Both the position numbers and the translations under genes were made by a program. A DNA stretch of 64,000 bases from Chthoniobacterales bacterium (lineage in GTDB: Bacteria; Verrucomicrobiota; Verrucomicrobiia; Chthoniobacterales; JACTMZ01): contig JAGYIO010000003.1 in the NCBI GenBank assembly GCA_018402585.1, forward strand, positions 204,386 to 268,385. Direction: 5' to 3'. Within the stretch, counting starts at the first letter, position 1; each line of letters opens with the position of its first letter. Shown in pieces: positions 1 through 9,294 of this stretch. Below the pieces are notes generated by a model that had not been told where the DNA came from, searched no databases, and saw nothing but the letters and a program-made list of their open reading frames with translations.

Positions 1-1
1 C

Positions 2-1165
2 TCCGCCCTCGCGGCCGAAGACCTCTCGCTCGCCCGCAATTCCTTTGAACTCCTCCGCGAAGGCGAACCCGGCAATCCCGACCTCGTCCGCTGGTCTTTC
101 CTCATCGCTGCGGCCGAAGCGCGCGGTGGGAAGATTGACGGACTCACCGCCCTGGCCCGGCGCGCCCCCGCCGTTGACTACACCTTCCAATCCAAACTTG
201 CTTTGGCCGAGTGGCGCATGGGCCGGGGCGAGGCTCCGGCCGCCGAGCGCATCCTGCGCACCGCGCAAGCCGAGGCCAACACCCCGCCACGCGCTGCTTC
301 CCTCGCCGCGGCGGAAATTTTCGCCGCGGACAATGCCGGTTCACGCCCCCGCGAGGAACTGGTCACCGCTGCGACCGAACTCCTCGCCGCCCACCCCGAC
401 GCGCCGGAAGCCCCCGACATTGCCTTCAAACTCGGAGAGCTTCACTCGCGTGCCGGTGACCACGCAGCGGCCGAATCGGTGCTCACCAAGCTGGCCCTGA
501 CCTTGCCCGACGCCGAGGCCGCCGCGCTGGCCAAATTCTTTGCCGCGCAATCCGCCTCCCGCAGCATGAGCACGGAGGGGGCCGGTCGCGCGCTCGCCGC
601 GTTTGACCAGATTGCCCAAAGCAACTTTCCCCTCCGCCACCGCGCCCGCTTTGAGCAGGCGTCCCTGCTCTTGCGCGACCGCCGTTTTGCCGACGCCCTC
701 ACCTTGTACGACCGCATCCTAGGCGGCGACCCGCCGTTGGAGGTTCGCCACGCCGCGCTGATGGAAAAAGCCGACACACTTTTTGCCTTGGGCAGTGACG
801 AATCCAAACGTTTTGCCGAAGCAGCCAGAGTCTATAACGGTCTGGCGGATGATCTCGCCGCCCCCGCGGACTGGCGCGACCAGGCCGCCTGCAAGCGCGC
901 CGCCGCTTTAGCCAAGGCCGGGCAAACCGAAGCTGCGCTTTCCGCTTACCGCGAGGTGCTCTCCCGTCCGCCGGGGACGGACGCGGATCCGTTCTGGTTT
1001 TACAAGGCCGGACTAGAGGCCGGACGCCTTCTGGAGGAACAAAAAGACTGGCCGGAGGCCATTGCGGTCTACGATAAAATGGCATCCGCAGATGGCCCGC
1101 AGCGCGAAGAGATAACGCAACGGGCACGCCGCCTCCGACTCGAGCATTTCATTTGGGAAAATTAA
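2..1165 (+). CDS. TPR-repeat protein, 5' end outside the window
   Basis: The reading frame is open from the first bases of the window to the stop at 1163-1165, so the N-terminus is missing. The visible 387 residues are Ala/Leu/Glu-rich helical repeats with TPR character, for example LGELHSRAGDHAAAESVLTK, ADALTLYDRIL and WPEAIAVYDKM, spaced about 35-40 residues apart. No catalytic motif is visible. Large secreted or periplasmic TPR proteins of this kind are common in Verrucomicrobiota and act as protein-protein scaffolds; the role of this one is unknown. The stop lies two bases upstream of the next gene's ATG, so the two are probably co-transcribed. Confidence 0.7.
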   Translation, partial: SALAAEDLSLARNSFELLREGEPGNPDLVRWSFLIAAAEARGGKIDGLTALARRAPAVDYTFQSKLALAEWRMGRGEAPAAERILRTAQAEANTPPRAASLAAAEIFAADNAGSRPREELVTAATELLAAHPDAPEAPDIAFKLGELHSRAGDHAAAESVLTKLALTLPDAEAAALAKFFAAQSASRSMSTEGAGRALAAFDQIAQSNFPLRHRARFEQASLLLRDRRFADALTLYDRILGGDPPLEVRHAALMEKADTLFALGSDESKRFAEAARVYNGLADDLAAPADWRDQAACKRAAALAKAGQTEAALSAYREVLSRPPGTDADPFWFYKAGLEAGRLLEEQKDWPEAIAVYDKMASADGPQREEITQRARRLRLEHFIWEN

Positions 1166-1167
1166 TC

Positions 1168-2268
1168 ATGTTGAATACGACCAATGCCACCTCGGACGGC
1201 CACACCAAACTTTTTATTCCCGGGCCTGTCGAGGTTTCGGAAAAGACCTTCCGGGCCTTTTCCCACCCGCAAATCGGCCACCGTGGCAGCGATTTTTCCT
1301 CGCTCTACGAATCCATGCACCCGCGGCTGCAAACCCTTTTCGGCACCACCGGCCCGGTTTATCTCGCCACGGCCTCGGCCTGGGGCGTGATGGAAGGGGC
1401 GCTGCGCAATCTTGTCCAAAAAAAAGTGCTCAATTGTATGTGCGGTGCTTTCTCCGACAAATGGTTCGACGTGAGCAAACGCTGCGGCAAAGCCGCCGAA
1501 GCCCTGCAGGTTGAATGGGGCGACCCTATTCTGCCCGAGTTGGTCGAGGCAAAATTGTCCCAAGGCGGCTTCGACGCCATCACCCTCATCCACAACGAAA
1601 CTTCGGCCGGCGTGCTCAATCCTTTGGCCGAGATTGCCGCGGTGGTGAAAAAATACCCTGAAGTGATGTTCATCGTGGACAGCGTATCGTCCTTTTCCAC
1701 CGTGCCGCTGGCCATGGATGATCTCGGAATTGACGTCCTCCTGACCGGGAGCCAGAAAGCCCTCGCCCTGCCGCCCGGCCTCGCTCTTTTCAGCGCAAGC
1801 AAACGCGCCCGGGCCCGGGCCGCGACCACGCCGGACCGCGGATACTACTTCGACTTCATCGAATTCCAGAAAAACTGGGAAAAATTCATGACGCCGAGCA
1901 CGCCCTCCACCGGACATATCTGGGCCCTGCAATCAAAACTTGACGACATTTTCGAGGAAGGAGTGGCAAACCGCTACGCCCGTCACGCCAAGCTGAACCG
2001 CATGATTTCCGATTGGGTCTCCGCGCACGGCTTCGAACACTTTGCCCGCGAGGGTTACCGCTCCAAGGCGCTGGTTTGCGTGAAAAACAACAAGGAGATT
2101 GACGTGGCGGCATTCTGCTCCGCGCTGAAAAAAAAGCATAACGTGGCGATCAACGGCGGCTACGGAAAAATTAAAGGCACTACGTTCCGCGTTTCCAACA
2201 TGGGCGACGAAACCGAGGCGACCATCGGCGAACTCCTCGGCTGGATGACAGACTGCCTGCCAGGCTAA
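1168..2268 (+). CDS. Class V aminotransferase (serine/alanine-glyoxylate type)
   Basis: A 366-residue PLP enzyme of the serine-pyruvate / alanine-glyoxylate aminotransferase group. It opens with the typical FIPGPVEVSEKTF and GHRGSDFSSLY segments. The conserved SVSSF after the PLP-binding Asp and the Schiff-base lysine in GSQKALALPPGL are visible, followed by TPSTGHIWALQ, equivalent to the family's TPPT substrate loop. The family transfers an amino group between serine or alanine and glyoxylate or pyruvate, or acts in phosphoserine-type reactions; the exact substrate cannot be read from sequence. I chose the ATG at 1168; an in-frame TTG at 1153 would overlap the upstream gene by 13 nt. The protein should be cytoplasmic. 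Confidence 0.9.
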   Translation: MLNTTNATSDGHTKLFIPGPVEVSEKTFRAFSHPQIGHRGSDFSSLYESMHPRLQTLFGTTGPVYLATASAWGVMEGALRNLVQKKVLNCMCGAFSDKWFDVSKRCGKAAEALQVEWGDPILPELVEAKLSQGGFDAITLIHNETSAGVLNPLAEIAAVVKKYPEVMFIVDSVSSFSTVPLAMDDLGIDVLLTGSQKALALPPGLALFSASKRARARAATTPDRGYYFDFIEFQKNWEKFMTPSTPSTGHIWALQSKLDDIFEEGVANRYARHAKLNRMISDWVSAHGFEHFAREGYRSKALVCVKNNKEIDVAAFCSALKKKHNVAINGGYGKIKGTTFRVSNMGDETEATIGELLGWMTDCLPG

Positions 2269-2419
2269 TCGAATGGTCCGCTCGCCACGCAGTGGCCCCA
2301 GCTGCACTTCTATCACCACCTCCGCCCCGCAAACCGGCCTCATTCTGCAGCTTGCAGTCCGCGGCACTCTCTGCTAACTATTCTTTTCTCGCTTCATTCC
2401 CAGCAGCCACCCTACCCGC

Positions 2420-3547
2420 ATGCAAGTCCCACTCCTCGCCCGCATCCCTTGGGATCGCGTCAATTGGACGACCAGTATTTTTCTGGTTTTCATCAACACC
2501 CTGGCCCTCACCGCCGTGCCGCTCTACATCTGGCACTATGGAGTCGACTGGTTCCAAGCTGGCCTCTTTTTCTTTTTCTACATGGCCACCGGTTTTAGCA
2601 TTACCTTGGGCTACCATCGTCTTTTTTCCCACCTCTCCTTCAAAGCGAAGTCCCCGGTCAAATTGGCTACCCTGCTCTTCGGGGCCTGCGCTTTTGAAAA
2701 TTCCGCCCTCGACTGGTGCTCGGACCATCGCAAGCACCACAAGCATGTCGACCATGATGATGACCCCTACGATATCAGCAAGGGCTTCATTTGGGCGCAC
2801 ATAGGCTGGCTGCTCTTCAAACTCGGGCCCGAGGAGCCCATGGACAATGTCAACGACCTGCGCCGCGATCCGCTCGTCATGTGGCAACATCGCTGGTGCA
2901 TTCCGCTCGCCATCTTCCTCGGTTTCGGCCTTCCTCTGCTCCTCGGCTTCCTATGGGCTGGTGCGGTCGGTGCACTGGGCGCCTTCCTCCTGGCTGGCGT
3001 GTTCCGGGTCTTCGCCGTGCAGCACAGCACCTTCTTCATCAACTCAATGTGTCACAGCGTGGGAAATCGCCCTTACTCCACGCGCTGCAGTGCCCGCGAC
3101 AGCGCGGTCATGGCGCTCTTCACCTTTGGCGAAGGCTACCACAATTACCACCACGAGTTCCAACACGACTACCGCAATGGCGTGAAACGCTCGAACTTCG
3201 ACCCGACCAAGTGGTCGATTTGGACTTTGGAAAAGCTCGGTTTGGTCAGCGACCTCCGCCGTGTGCCGGACGAAAAAATTCTCCTCGCGGAAATGCAAGA
3301 GACAAAACGCCGCGCGGCCCTCAACAGAGAACAGCACAACGAAATCGCCCCGGTCTTCGGCCAACAAATGCACGAGGTGTTTCAGCAGTTGAGCGAGCGC
3401 CTCGCGACCAACTACGCCGCGATCGAAAAAGCACTGGCCGAGAAAGTCGAGGTCTCCCGGCACGTGATGGAAAATTGCCGCCGCGAAACACGCGAGTTCG
3501 GCGCGCTCCTCACCGACCTCGAGCGCCGCCTGCCTGCGACCGCTTAA
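2420..3547 (+). CDS. Membrane fatty-acid desaturase (acyl-CoA delta-9 desaturase-like)
   Basis: A 375-residue integral membrane di-iron desaturase. The three histidine boxes are present: HRLFSH (about residues 66-71), HRKHHKH (103-109) and HNYHH (241-245), with hydrophobic pairs at about 17-36, 45-62 and 162-200. The fold introduces a cis double bond into a saturated acyl chain, usually at C9, and so adjusts membrane fluidity. After the third box an unusually long tail of about 100 residues is rich in Glu, Gln, Lys and Arg and looks helical or coiled-coil (EKALAEKVEVSRHVMENCRRE). It is separated from the aminotransferase by 151 bp with no clear promoter and followed by a strong hairpin. Confidence 0.93.
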   Translation: MQVPLLARIPWDRVNWTTSIFLVFINTLALTAVPLYIWHYGVDWFQAGLFFFFYMATGFSITLGYHRLFSHLSFKAKSPVKLATLLFGACAFENSALDWCSDHRKHHKHVDHDDDPYDISKGFIWAHIGWLLFKLGPEEPMDNVNDLRRDPLVMWQHRWCIPLAIFLGFGLPLLLGFLWAGAVGALGAFLLAGVFRVFAVQHSTFFINSMCHSVGNRPYSTRCSARDSAVMALFTFGEGYHNYHHEFQHDYRNGVKRSNFDPTKWSIWTLEKLGLVSDLRRVPDEKILLAEMQETKRRAALNREQHNEIAPVFGQQMHEVFQQLSERLATNYAAIEKALAEKVEVSRHVMENCRRETREFGALLTDLERRLPATA

Positions 3548-3552
3548 CAAGC

Positions 3553-3581
3553 CCAGCCCGGGAATTCGAGCCCGGTGCTGG
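3553..3581 (+). terminator. Strong hairpin after the desaturase gene
   Basis: Arms CCAGC-CCGGG (3553-3562) and CCCGG-T-GCTGG (3571-3581) form a 10-bp stem with one bulged T and an 8-nt loop, starting 6 bases after the desaturase stop. There is no T-run behind it, so it may be a Rho-dependent or bidirectional end signal or an mRNA-stabilising structure rather than a classical intrinsic terminator. Confidence 0.4.
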
Positions 3582-3894
3582 CGCAAGACCGTTCGGGTTT
3601 ACCGGGCAGGGTAAGATTGGCTTCCGAGATCGCCGTGAAAAAACGCTTTCGGGCAAGCAAGAACCTTCTTCCCCGGCGGGCACCTCAACCCCCCCCTCGG
3701 CGCGTTTTCGCGACGTGTCTTTAGGTTCTTTTGTTTGATTTCTCGGGGAGTGCCCACCCGGCATCCCCATCCTGCTGTGCATTTCAGGGCAGGACGGGCC
3801 AGAGGCCCGTGCCACTTTTCGACCCAACCCCAAGTGCGGCGGTCAAGAACTTCGCCGAAAACGCGCGAAACTCGCCGCCAACTCCGGGCCGGGC
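3582..3894. other. Intergenic stretch with one palindromic repeat-like motif
   Basis: No convincing gene is seen between the convergent desaturase and beta-CASP hydrolase genes. The only structure is the palindrome GGGCC-AGA-GGCCC at 3796-3808, followed by CGTGCCACTTTTC. From memory, similar short 'gggcc..ggcccgtgccactt' pieces occur as dispersed intergenic repeats in related genomes, but only one copy is visible here. Confidence 0.4.
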
Positions 3895-5253
3895 TCACAA
3901 CTCGACTGCAACCCCGGGGACCGGAATGACCACCTCGGTTTGCGGGCTCACCTTCGGTACCTCCCGGGCAAACCACGCCACGGCCGGTGGATCCCCGTGG
4001 ACCAAAACCAACTTTTTCGGCTGTACGCGTTGCACGTACGCGAGCAAGCCCTCCCGGGTACTGTGCGCACTGAGCGTGAACTCGTCGAGTTTGCACCTCC
4101 GGCGGACCGGTTGTTCCCGACGATCGAGGAGAACTTCACCCCCTTGCCGACCCGCCCGGAGGCGGCCAGCCGGGGACCTTGGATCAGAATAACCGACAAA
4201 CATGCAGTGAGCGCGCGGATTCTCCAGAATGCGCGGAGCCAAAATATTCGACAACGTATTTTCAGTCATCATGCCGCTCGATATGGCGTAGATCGTGCGC
4301 GGGCGCACCTCCAAATTGGCGATGTCGCGGCCACCCACCACCTCCATAGGCAAACACTCGGCCAGCTTGAGGTCTCCGTGCTGCCGCGGGGCGCGCCCGC
4401 GCAAACCGTCGGTGACGCCCGTGACTTTGGCGCTCAAGCCGCCGACAAATAAACCGAAACCGCCCCGCAACGACCCTCCTTTCTTCGCCCCGTAGAGCAA
4501 AGCGAGCAACTCCTGCGTTTTGCCCAAAGCAAAAACCGGCAAAAGCACCGGACTGCCCGCTTCGAGGGCCGCTTGCAAAGTGGTGAGAAGGCGGTCCTCC
4601 TCGCTGCGGCGCGTCATGCCCTCCGGCGTGGGGCTGTCTCCCCGGGTTGTTTCCATGATGAGCACCTCAATATTTTTTTCCGGAAACTTCGCCCCGCGCA
4701 TCAGGGTTTGATCCTCAAAATTGACGTCACCCGTGTAGAAAACCCGCTTTCCCTCCGCCTCGAAGAGCACCCCGACAGAACCAAGAATATGTCCCGCGTC
4801 GAAAAACTCCGCAGTGACACCATGGCCCCCGAGGTCAAGCCGCTCCCCCAAACCGATGATTTCCCAGTCCGACGACATCTTCTCCACTTCACGGTGGGTG
4901 AAAAGCGGCAGGTCCCGGGCGGCCAATTCCTCCCGCTGCCGCGTCATGACGTTGACCGAATTGTGCAGCATCACGTCGGACAAGCCCGCCGTGGCCTCGG
5001 TCATGAAAACCGGCGCACCAGGCGCCTCCCGCATGGCCAAGGGCAGGCAGCCCACATGATCCTGATGGGCATGGGTCAGCACCATCGCAGCGAAGCCCCG
5101 GCCCTCGAGGAGCGAAAAGTCGGGCGAGGCCAGCGCCCCGGCCGCACGCGGGTGCATGCCCGCATCAAGGAGGACACGAACCCCGCCGGCCTCGAGCAAG
5201 TAGCAATTTGCCCCGATCTCCTCGGCTCGTGTCAGGTTGGTGAATTTCATCAA
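3895..5253 (-). CDS. Metallo-beta-lactamase / beta-CASP hydrolase (CPSF-like)
   Basis: A 452-residue protein. The metal-binding HAHQDH lies at residues 61-66, further MBL elements are DAGHILGS and YTGDVNFED, and a beta-CASP region follows (PVLLPVFALGKTQELL; later MTENTLSN and SAHSTREGLLAYV). This architecture is that of RNA-processing nucleases of the CPSF73/RNase J superfamily and related cytoplasmic hydrolases, which cut RNA with two zinc ions. HAHQDH has Gln where HxHxDH enzymes often have Ala, Leu or Thr. It is the last gene of the leftward group recN - glycosyltransferase - CHASE2-like protein - this gene, with a 1-nt gap to the gene before it. RNA as substrate is inferred from the fold only. 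Confidence 0.88.
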   Translation of the reverse strand: MMKFTNLTRAEEIGANCYLLEAGGVRVLLDAGMHPRAAGALASPDFSLLEGRGFAAMVLTHAHQDHVGCLPLAMREAPGAPVFMTEATAGLSDVMLHNSVNVMTRQREELAARDLPLFTHREVEKMSSDWEIIGLGERLDLGGHGVTAEFFDAGHILGSVGVLFEAEGKRVFYTGDVNFEDQTLMRGAKFPEKNIEVLIMETTRGDSPTPEGMTRRSEEDRLLTTLQAALEAGSPVLLPVFALGKTQELLALLYGAKKGGSLRGGFGLFVGGLSAKVTGVTDGLRGRAPRQHGDLKLAECLPMEVVGGRDIANLEVRPRTIYAISSGMMTENTLSNILAPRILENPRAHCMFVGYSDPRSPAGRLRAGRQGGEVLLDRREQPVRRRCKLDEFTLSAHSTREGLLAYVQRVQPKKLVLVHGDPPAVAWFAREVPKVSPQTEVVIPVPGVAVEL

Positions 5254-5254
5254 G

Positions 5255-6397
5255 TCAAGGTCTGAACCATCCGCTTTGCTCTCCCTTCCTCCCTATGATA
5301 AGACCTGCCGCCAAGGTCAGCAAGGTCAGTGCCGCCGGCAAGGCCACTCGCCCGGAAGCAAATAGAGCCAAACCGATCAGGGCAAAAACCAGCAGGGCAA
5401 AAAAACCGGCAAGCAAGGCACCTCCATTCGAGCGCCGGGCCGGACCCAGCCCCAGGAGGCCCGCCACCACCGCCACGACCAGCGGATACCACCAACCGGG
5501 CGAGTGAAACAGCCGGTTAGTCCGCACGGCCTCCCAAGCCGAAGCCCATTGCTCCACCGGGGTGACCGGCTCGAATCCCTCTTCCACCACGCGAGTTACC
5601 TCCGAGGTGGCCTGCGCCAGAACAACCAGATGACCGCGCAAAGGTGCCACGCCACCCTCGCGTTCAAATTTTTCCGCGAGGACAAACAATTCGGTCATGG
5701 TTGTGACCGTCGTCGCTGACGCGGCAGGCAGGAATTGCGCGGCACCCGTCTGATCCAACATGAGCTGACCCGAGGGCCCGCGCAATCCGGAGGAATCGGC
5801 AGTGACTTCGGACCACCGCCAGCCCTGTGCCGCGGCCCAGGCCAGAGCGAGGAAGGAAGGGACGGCACGGTCGGCATTGCGAGCGGCTACCTGAATGCTT
5901 TTGGCGCCGCCCCCAACGCCCACGGGGGCGGTCAAAAAACCCCGGGCTAATCGGGCTGGTCGCCCGACCAACCCCATCATCTCCGGCCAGCCCGGGCCAG
6001 GCACTCCAGGCAACGGAGTCCATCCGGACCCGGGCGCCGCGGAAACCTCGTACCCGCCGAAGAGCGGCATCCGGCCTGCCGCCTCGACCATACGAGTAGG
6101 GTCGCCGGTCAACCCTTCAACTCCCGCCCCCAAGGCACCAAGCCGCCAGACCGCCCGGGCAAACAAGGCCCCGTCGAGCATCGCCATCCGTCCGGTTCCC
6201 GCCAACTCGGATGCCTCCTCGTCGTAGAGCACGAGGGTGAGAGGTGGTAAAACTTTGGTCGCGGACGTATTGGCCGCCAACCAGCAGAGGAATCCACGCT
6301 GGATCAGATCGAAGGTTCCCCGCGCGCTTTCCCGTTGGAGCCAAAACGCCAAAACGGCCAGTCCGGCCAAAAGAAAAAGAACCGGCGGGCGCTTCAC
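5255..6397 (-). CDS. CHASE2-like sensor protein without an output domain
   Basis: A 380-residue membrane protein. One N-terminal transmembrane helix (about residues 5-19) is followed by an extracytoplasmic region of about 270 residues and three closely spaced C-terminal helices (about 302-320, 329-350 and 353-370). That layout, with phrases such as LTLVLYDEEA and FARAVWRLGALGAGVEGL near the start, matches CHASE2 sensor domains. CHASE2 proteins normally carry a kinase, cyclase or other output domain after the last helix; here the protein ends about 10 residues later. I infer a sensor-only or divergent relative. It overlaps the upstream glycosyltransferase gene by 4 nt and abuts the hydrolase gene downstream. 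The assignment rests on topology more than on strong motifs. Confidence 0.6.
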   Translation of the reverse strand: MKRPPVLFLLAGLAVLAFWLQRESARGTFDLIQRGFLCWLAANTSATKVLPPLTLVLYDEEASELAGTGRMAMLDGALFARAVWRLGALGAGVEGLTGDPTRMVEAAGRMPLFGGYEVSAAPGSGWTPLPGVPGPGWPEMMGLVGRPARLARGFLTAPVGVGGGAKSIQVAARNADRAVPSFLALAWAAAQGWRWSEVTADSSGLRGPSGQLMLDQTGAAQFLPAASATTVTTMTELFVLAEKFEREGGVAPLRGHLVVLAQATSEVTRVVEEGFEPVTPVEQWASAWEAVRTNRLFHSPGWWYPLVVAVVAGLLGLGPARRSNGGALLAGFFALLVFALIGLALFASGRVALPAALTLLTLAAGLIIGRKGEQSGWFRP

Positions 6398-7578
6398 CCC
6401 GCCTCCTTGCTTAATTTTTCGTAGTGGGTCAACAAAGCAGCCATGTGCTGCTCGGGCCGGAATTTTTCCCGCCAGACCTCGCGCGCCCGGGCACCCATGG
6501 AACGCAGCCTCCCCGGATCATCGAGCAAAGATTTCACCGCATCACGGAATCCGCGCCGCTCCGCAAAGGGCACGAGCAGCCCGGTCTCCCCGTGAGAGAG
6601 CCAGGCACGGATACCCTCCGTCTCGAAAGCCACCACCGGCTTGCCGTGGGCCATCGCGCCGAGACCCTCCAGGCCGAGCGGTTCGTTCCAGCGCACGGGC
6701 ATGACCACCAAATTGGCTTCACGATAAAGCAAAGACCATTGCTCGGGCGTCGGCTCACCGACAATGCGCACCCGACTGCTCAACCCGCGGCGCCGCACAT
6801 GCGCCTCCAGCATTTCGCGATCCCGCCCGCCGCCAGCCAGAACCAATTGCACGTCACGGGGCAGCTCCCGGACCATCCGTACCACCATCCAAACGCCCTT
6901 CTGTCCGAGCAGGCCCCCGACATGGAGAATGGTGCGGAGGGAAGACATCGCGGGCTGCCGAAATTCCGGAGGGGGCGGGGCGTAGGGCGGCAGCGCGACC
7001 AGCTTTTCCCCGGGCACTCCGTTGGCCAAGAGCTGACGGTGAACCGTGGCACTTACGGTTTGCAGAGCATGGAGCGACCCCAGCGCGGCGAGGCTGCGGG
7101 TGACCGCGCGGTAGCGCATAGAATTCAACGCGGGATTCCAGGATCCGCAACCGCGGAACACATGGGCCCCGCAGCACCCCCGGCCGTGCGCGCGCGAGCA
7201 GGGCGCACTCGGACCTTCGAGGGTCAAGCGCCGGCCCGAGCAATAGAAATCATGGTTGTGGACGCAACGCACCGTCGGCTTGCGCGCGGCCAGCCAACCA
7301 TCAAGCAAGGTATTGCCCACCCCATGCAACTGGATGACGTCGGGAGCAAAATCCTCGAGGATCGCTTCGAGCCGCAGCGCACTGCTGTCGCGCGGCATCA
7401 GGCGTTGATCCAGGTCGTCGTAGATGTAACCCGTGCCCTCGAGCTGTCCGGCTCCGCGGTCATGAACCAAAGCCACCTCGTGGCCGGCCAAACGCAACCG
7501 GTGGATGGTGTCGATGACCATGCGGTTCATGCCTCCGCCCATGGGCAGGGCCGAGCGGTTGAAAAAAAGAAGACGCAT
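6394..7578 (-). CDS. Group 1 (GT4) glycosyltransferase
   Basis: A 394-residue GT-B enzyme. The N-terminal Rossmann half starts MRLLFFNRSALPMGGGMNR; the C-terminal half contains LHVGGLLGQKG, LVLAGGGRDREML, and the nucleotide-sugar motif region MPVRWNEPLGLEGLGAMAHGKP with its EPLGLEGLGA core. GT4 enzymes transfer sugars from nucleotide-sugar donors onto lipids, polysaccharides or proteins at the cytoplasmic membrane; donor and acceptor are unknown. A Cys-rich segment (about residues 121-148: CVHNHDFYC, CSRAHGRGCCG, RGCG) sits between the halves and resembles the insertion in some cell-surface GT4 proteins. I chose the ATG at 7578; a TTG at 7587 would overlap the recN stop. It is not in an obvious polysaccharide cluster. 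Confidence 0.88.
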   Translation of the reverse strand: MRLLFFNRSALPMGGGMNRMVIDTIHRLRLAGHEVALVHDRGAGQLEGTGYIYDDLDQRLMPRDSSALRLEAILEDFAPDVIQLHGVGNTLLDGWLAARKPTVRCVHNHDFYCSGRRLTLEGPSAPCSRAHGRGCCGAHVFRGCGSWNPALNSMRYRAVTRSLAALGSLHALQTVSATVHRQLLANGVPGEKLVALPPYAPPPPEFRQPAMSSLRTILHVGGLLGQKGVWMVVRMVRELPRDVQLVLAGGGRDREMLEAHVRRRGLSSRVRIVGEPTPEQWSLLYREANLVVMPVRWNEPLGLEGLGAMAHGKPVVAFETEGIRAWLSHGETGLLVPFAERRGFRDAVKSLLDDPGRLRSMGARAREVWREKFRPEQHMAALLTHYEKLSKEAG

Positions 7579-7583
7579 GCCGC

Positions 7584-9260
7584 TCAATGGTGGGAGGCAA
7601 GAAGGGTGCGCGCGTGGGCTCGCGCTGAATCCGTATCTTGTCCACCCAGCATGCGCGCCAACTCGGCCACCCGTTCCGGACCGCCCAACTCTCCGACTGC
7701 CGTGACCGTGCGTTGGCCGTTGTACTCTTTGGTGACCGCAAATTGCCGGTGGGCCGCAGCCGCCACCTGCGGCAAATGGGTAATGCAGATCACCTGGTGG
7801 GCCGCGGAAAGGCCGCGCATTTTTTGTCCGACCTTTACCGCCACCTCCCCCCCGACATTGGCATCAATTTCGTCAAAAACGAGGAGAGGCACCCCGTCCT
7901 GCCCGGCCAACACGGACTTGAGGGCGAGCATGACGCGCGAAATCTCGCCGCTTGAAGCAATGGCCCGCAGCGGCTTCACCGGCTCACCGGGGTTGGGCGC
8001 AAATTCGAACTCGGCCCACTCCGCACCCAGCGTGCGGACCTCGCCCAAAGCTTCCAACCGGACCCCGAATCCGGCCCGGAGAAAGCCCAACTCCCGCAAC
8101 TCGGCGGTCACGGCCTGGGCCAAAGCCGGCGCCGCCTTGACCCGGGCGGCCGAAAGATTCTGGGCCAGCTCGGCCGCTCGGCCGGCCGCGGCGGACGCTT
8201 CCTTTTCCAGGACGGCGATTTTTTCCCCGCGCGTCTCGATCTCCTCGAGACCCTGGGCGGCCTCTTCGCCGCGGAGTACAATCTGCTCGATCGTCCCCCC
8301 GTATTTGCGTTTCAAGGACTGCAGAAGGTCGGCCCGCGCCTCCAACTCGCGCAAGGTGCCCGGGTCGGAGTCGATCTTCTCCGCGTAACTCCGCACGTCG
8401 TGCTCCAGATCGGCCAAGCAGGTCGCCACCGCTCCGAGGGCCTCACCCAGTCCGGCAGAGCACGGGTCCAACCTGGCCAACTCACGGGCCGCGCGGACCG
8501 CCTCGGCCAAGGCTTGGCGAACACCTCCCTCCCCTTCGGCTCCGAGGGCCGCCTCCAGCTGGCTGCTCAACTCGAGGAGACGCTGGCTGTTCCCCGCGGC
8601 GCGCAGTCGCGAGAGAACTTCCTCCTCTTCATCCGGTCGCAATTTGGCCTCCGCGATTTCTCCGGCCGCGTGGGTTAACATCTCGCGCCGCAGGGCGGCG
8701 TCCTGCTCGAGGGCGCGCAATGACGCCATCTCACCGGCCAAGCGGTTTGTCTCGCGGTGCGCTGCGGCAAAGGCCGCGGCCACCGCCGCCGCGCCGGCGT
8801 AAGCATCAAGAACCCGCGTCTGGGCTTCGCGCGAGAAAAGTGATTGGTGATCGTGCGGGCCGTGCAAGTCGACCAACCGGTCGCCCAGCGCCTTGAGCAC
8901 GGAGAGCCTGCAGGGTGAACCATTGACAAACTGCCGGCCGGACCCCGTAGCGGAGAGCGTGCGTTTCAACAAGAGCTGGCCCTCGGCGCACGGCTCCGTC
9001 CCCTGCTCCTCCAGCCAGACGTCGAGCGCGCCCGAGTCGGCCGTTTCAAAGGCGGCCTCCACGGTGCAAGCGTCGGCCCCGGCACGGATGAGCGATTTGT
9101 CGGCCCGCTCTCCCAGCAACAATTGCAGCGCCCCGATGAGCAGCGACTTACCCGCGCCAGTCTCGCCTGTGATGGCAACCAGCCCGGGACCCGGCTGCCA
9201 GGCCAAGTCCTCGACCAAGGCAAAGTTTTTGATTCGGAGGGATGCAAGCGTTGCGAGCAC
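7584..9260 (-). CDS. recN: DNA repair protein RecN
   Basis: A 558-residue SMC-like ATPase. It opens LRIKNFALVEDL, with the Walker A GETGAGKSLL at residues 32-41. The middle is long alpha-helical coiled coil. The C-terminal half carries the ABC signature region ASSGEISRVMLALK and the Walker B VFDEIDANVGG. RecN binds DNA ends and supports RecA-dependent repair of double-strand breaks. The start is GTG at 9260, the only start that keeps the conserved N-terminal strand. It is the first gene of a four-gene leftward group, starting 34 bp from the divergent PhnP-like gene. Confidence 0.96.
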   Translation of the reverse strand: MLATLASLRIKNFALVEDLAWQPGPGLVAITGETGAGKSLLIGALQLLLGERADKSLIRAGADACTVEAAFETADSGALDVWLEEQGTEPCAEGQLLLKRTLSATGSGRQFVNGSPCRLSVLKALGDRLVDLHGPHDHQSLFSREAQTRVLDAYAGAAAVAAAFAAAHRETNRLAGEMASLRALEQDAALRREMLTHAAGEIAEAKLRPDEEEEVLSRLRAAGNSQRLLELSSQLEAALGAEGEGGVRQALAEAVRAARELARLDPCSAGLGEALGAVATCLADLEHDVRSYAEKIDSDPGTLRELEARADLLQSLKRKYGGTIEQIVLRGEEAAQGLEEIETRGEKIAVLEKEASAAAGRAAELAQNLSAARVKAAPALAQAVTAELRELGFLRAGFGVRLEALGEVRTLGAEWAEFEFAPNPGEPVKPLRAIASSGEISRVMLALKSVLAGQDGVPLLVFDEIDANVGGEVAVKVGQKMRGLSAAHQVICITHLPQVAAAAHRQFAVTKEYNGQRTVTAVGELGGPERVAELARMLGGQDTDSARAHARTLLASHH

Positions 9261-9294
9261 GGGCCGGATTATGCAAGTCTAACCGGTTCAAGTC

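Noticed and set aside
6424-8388. 654-codon plus-strand frame opposite the glycosyltransferase and recN
   Set aside because: A shadow of two real genes; composition and motifs do not resemble a protein.
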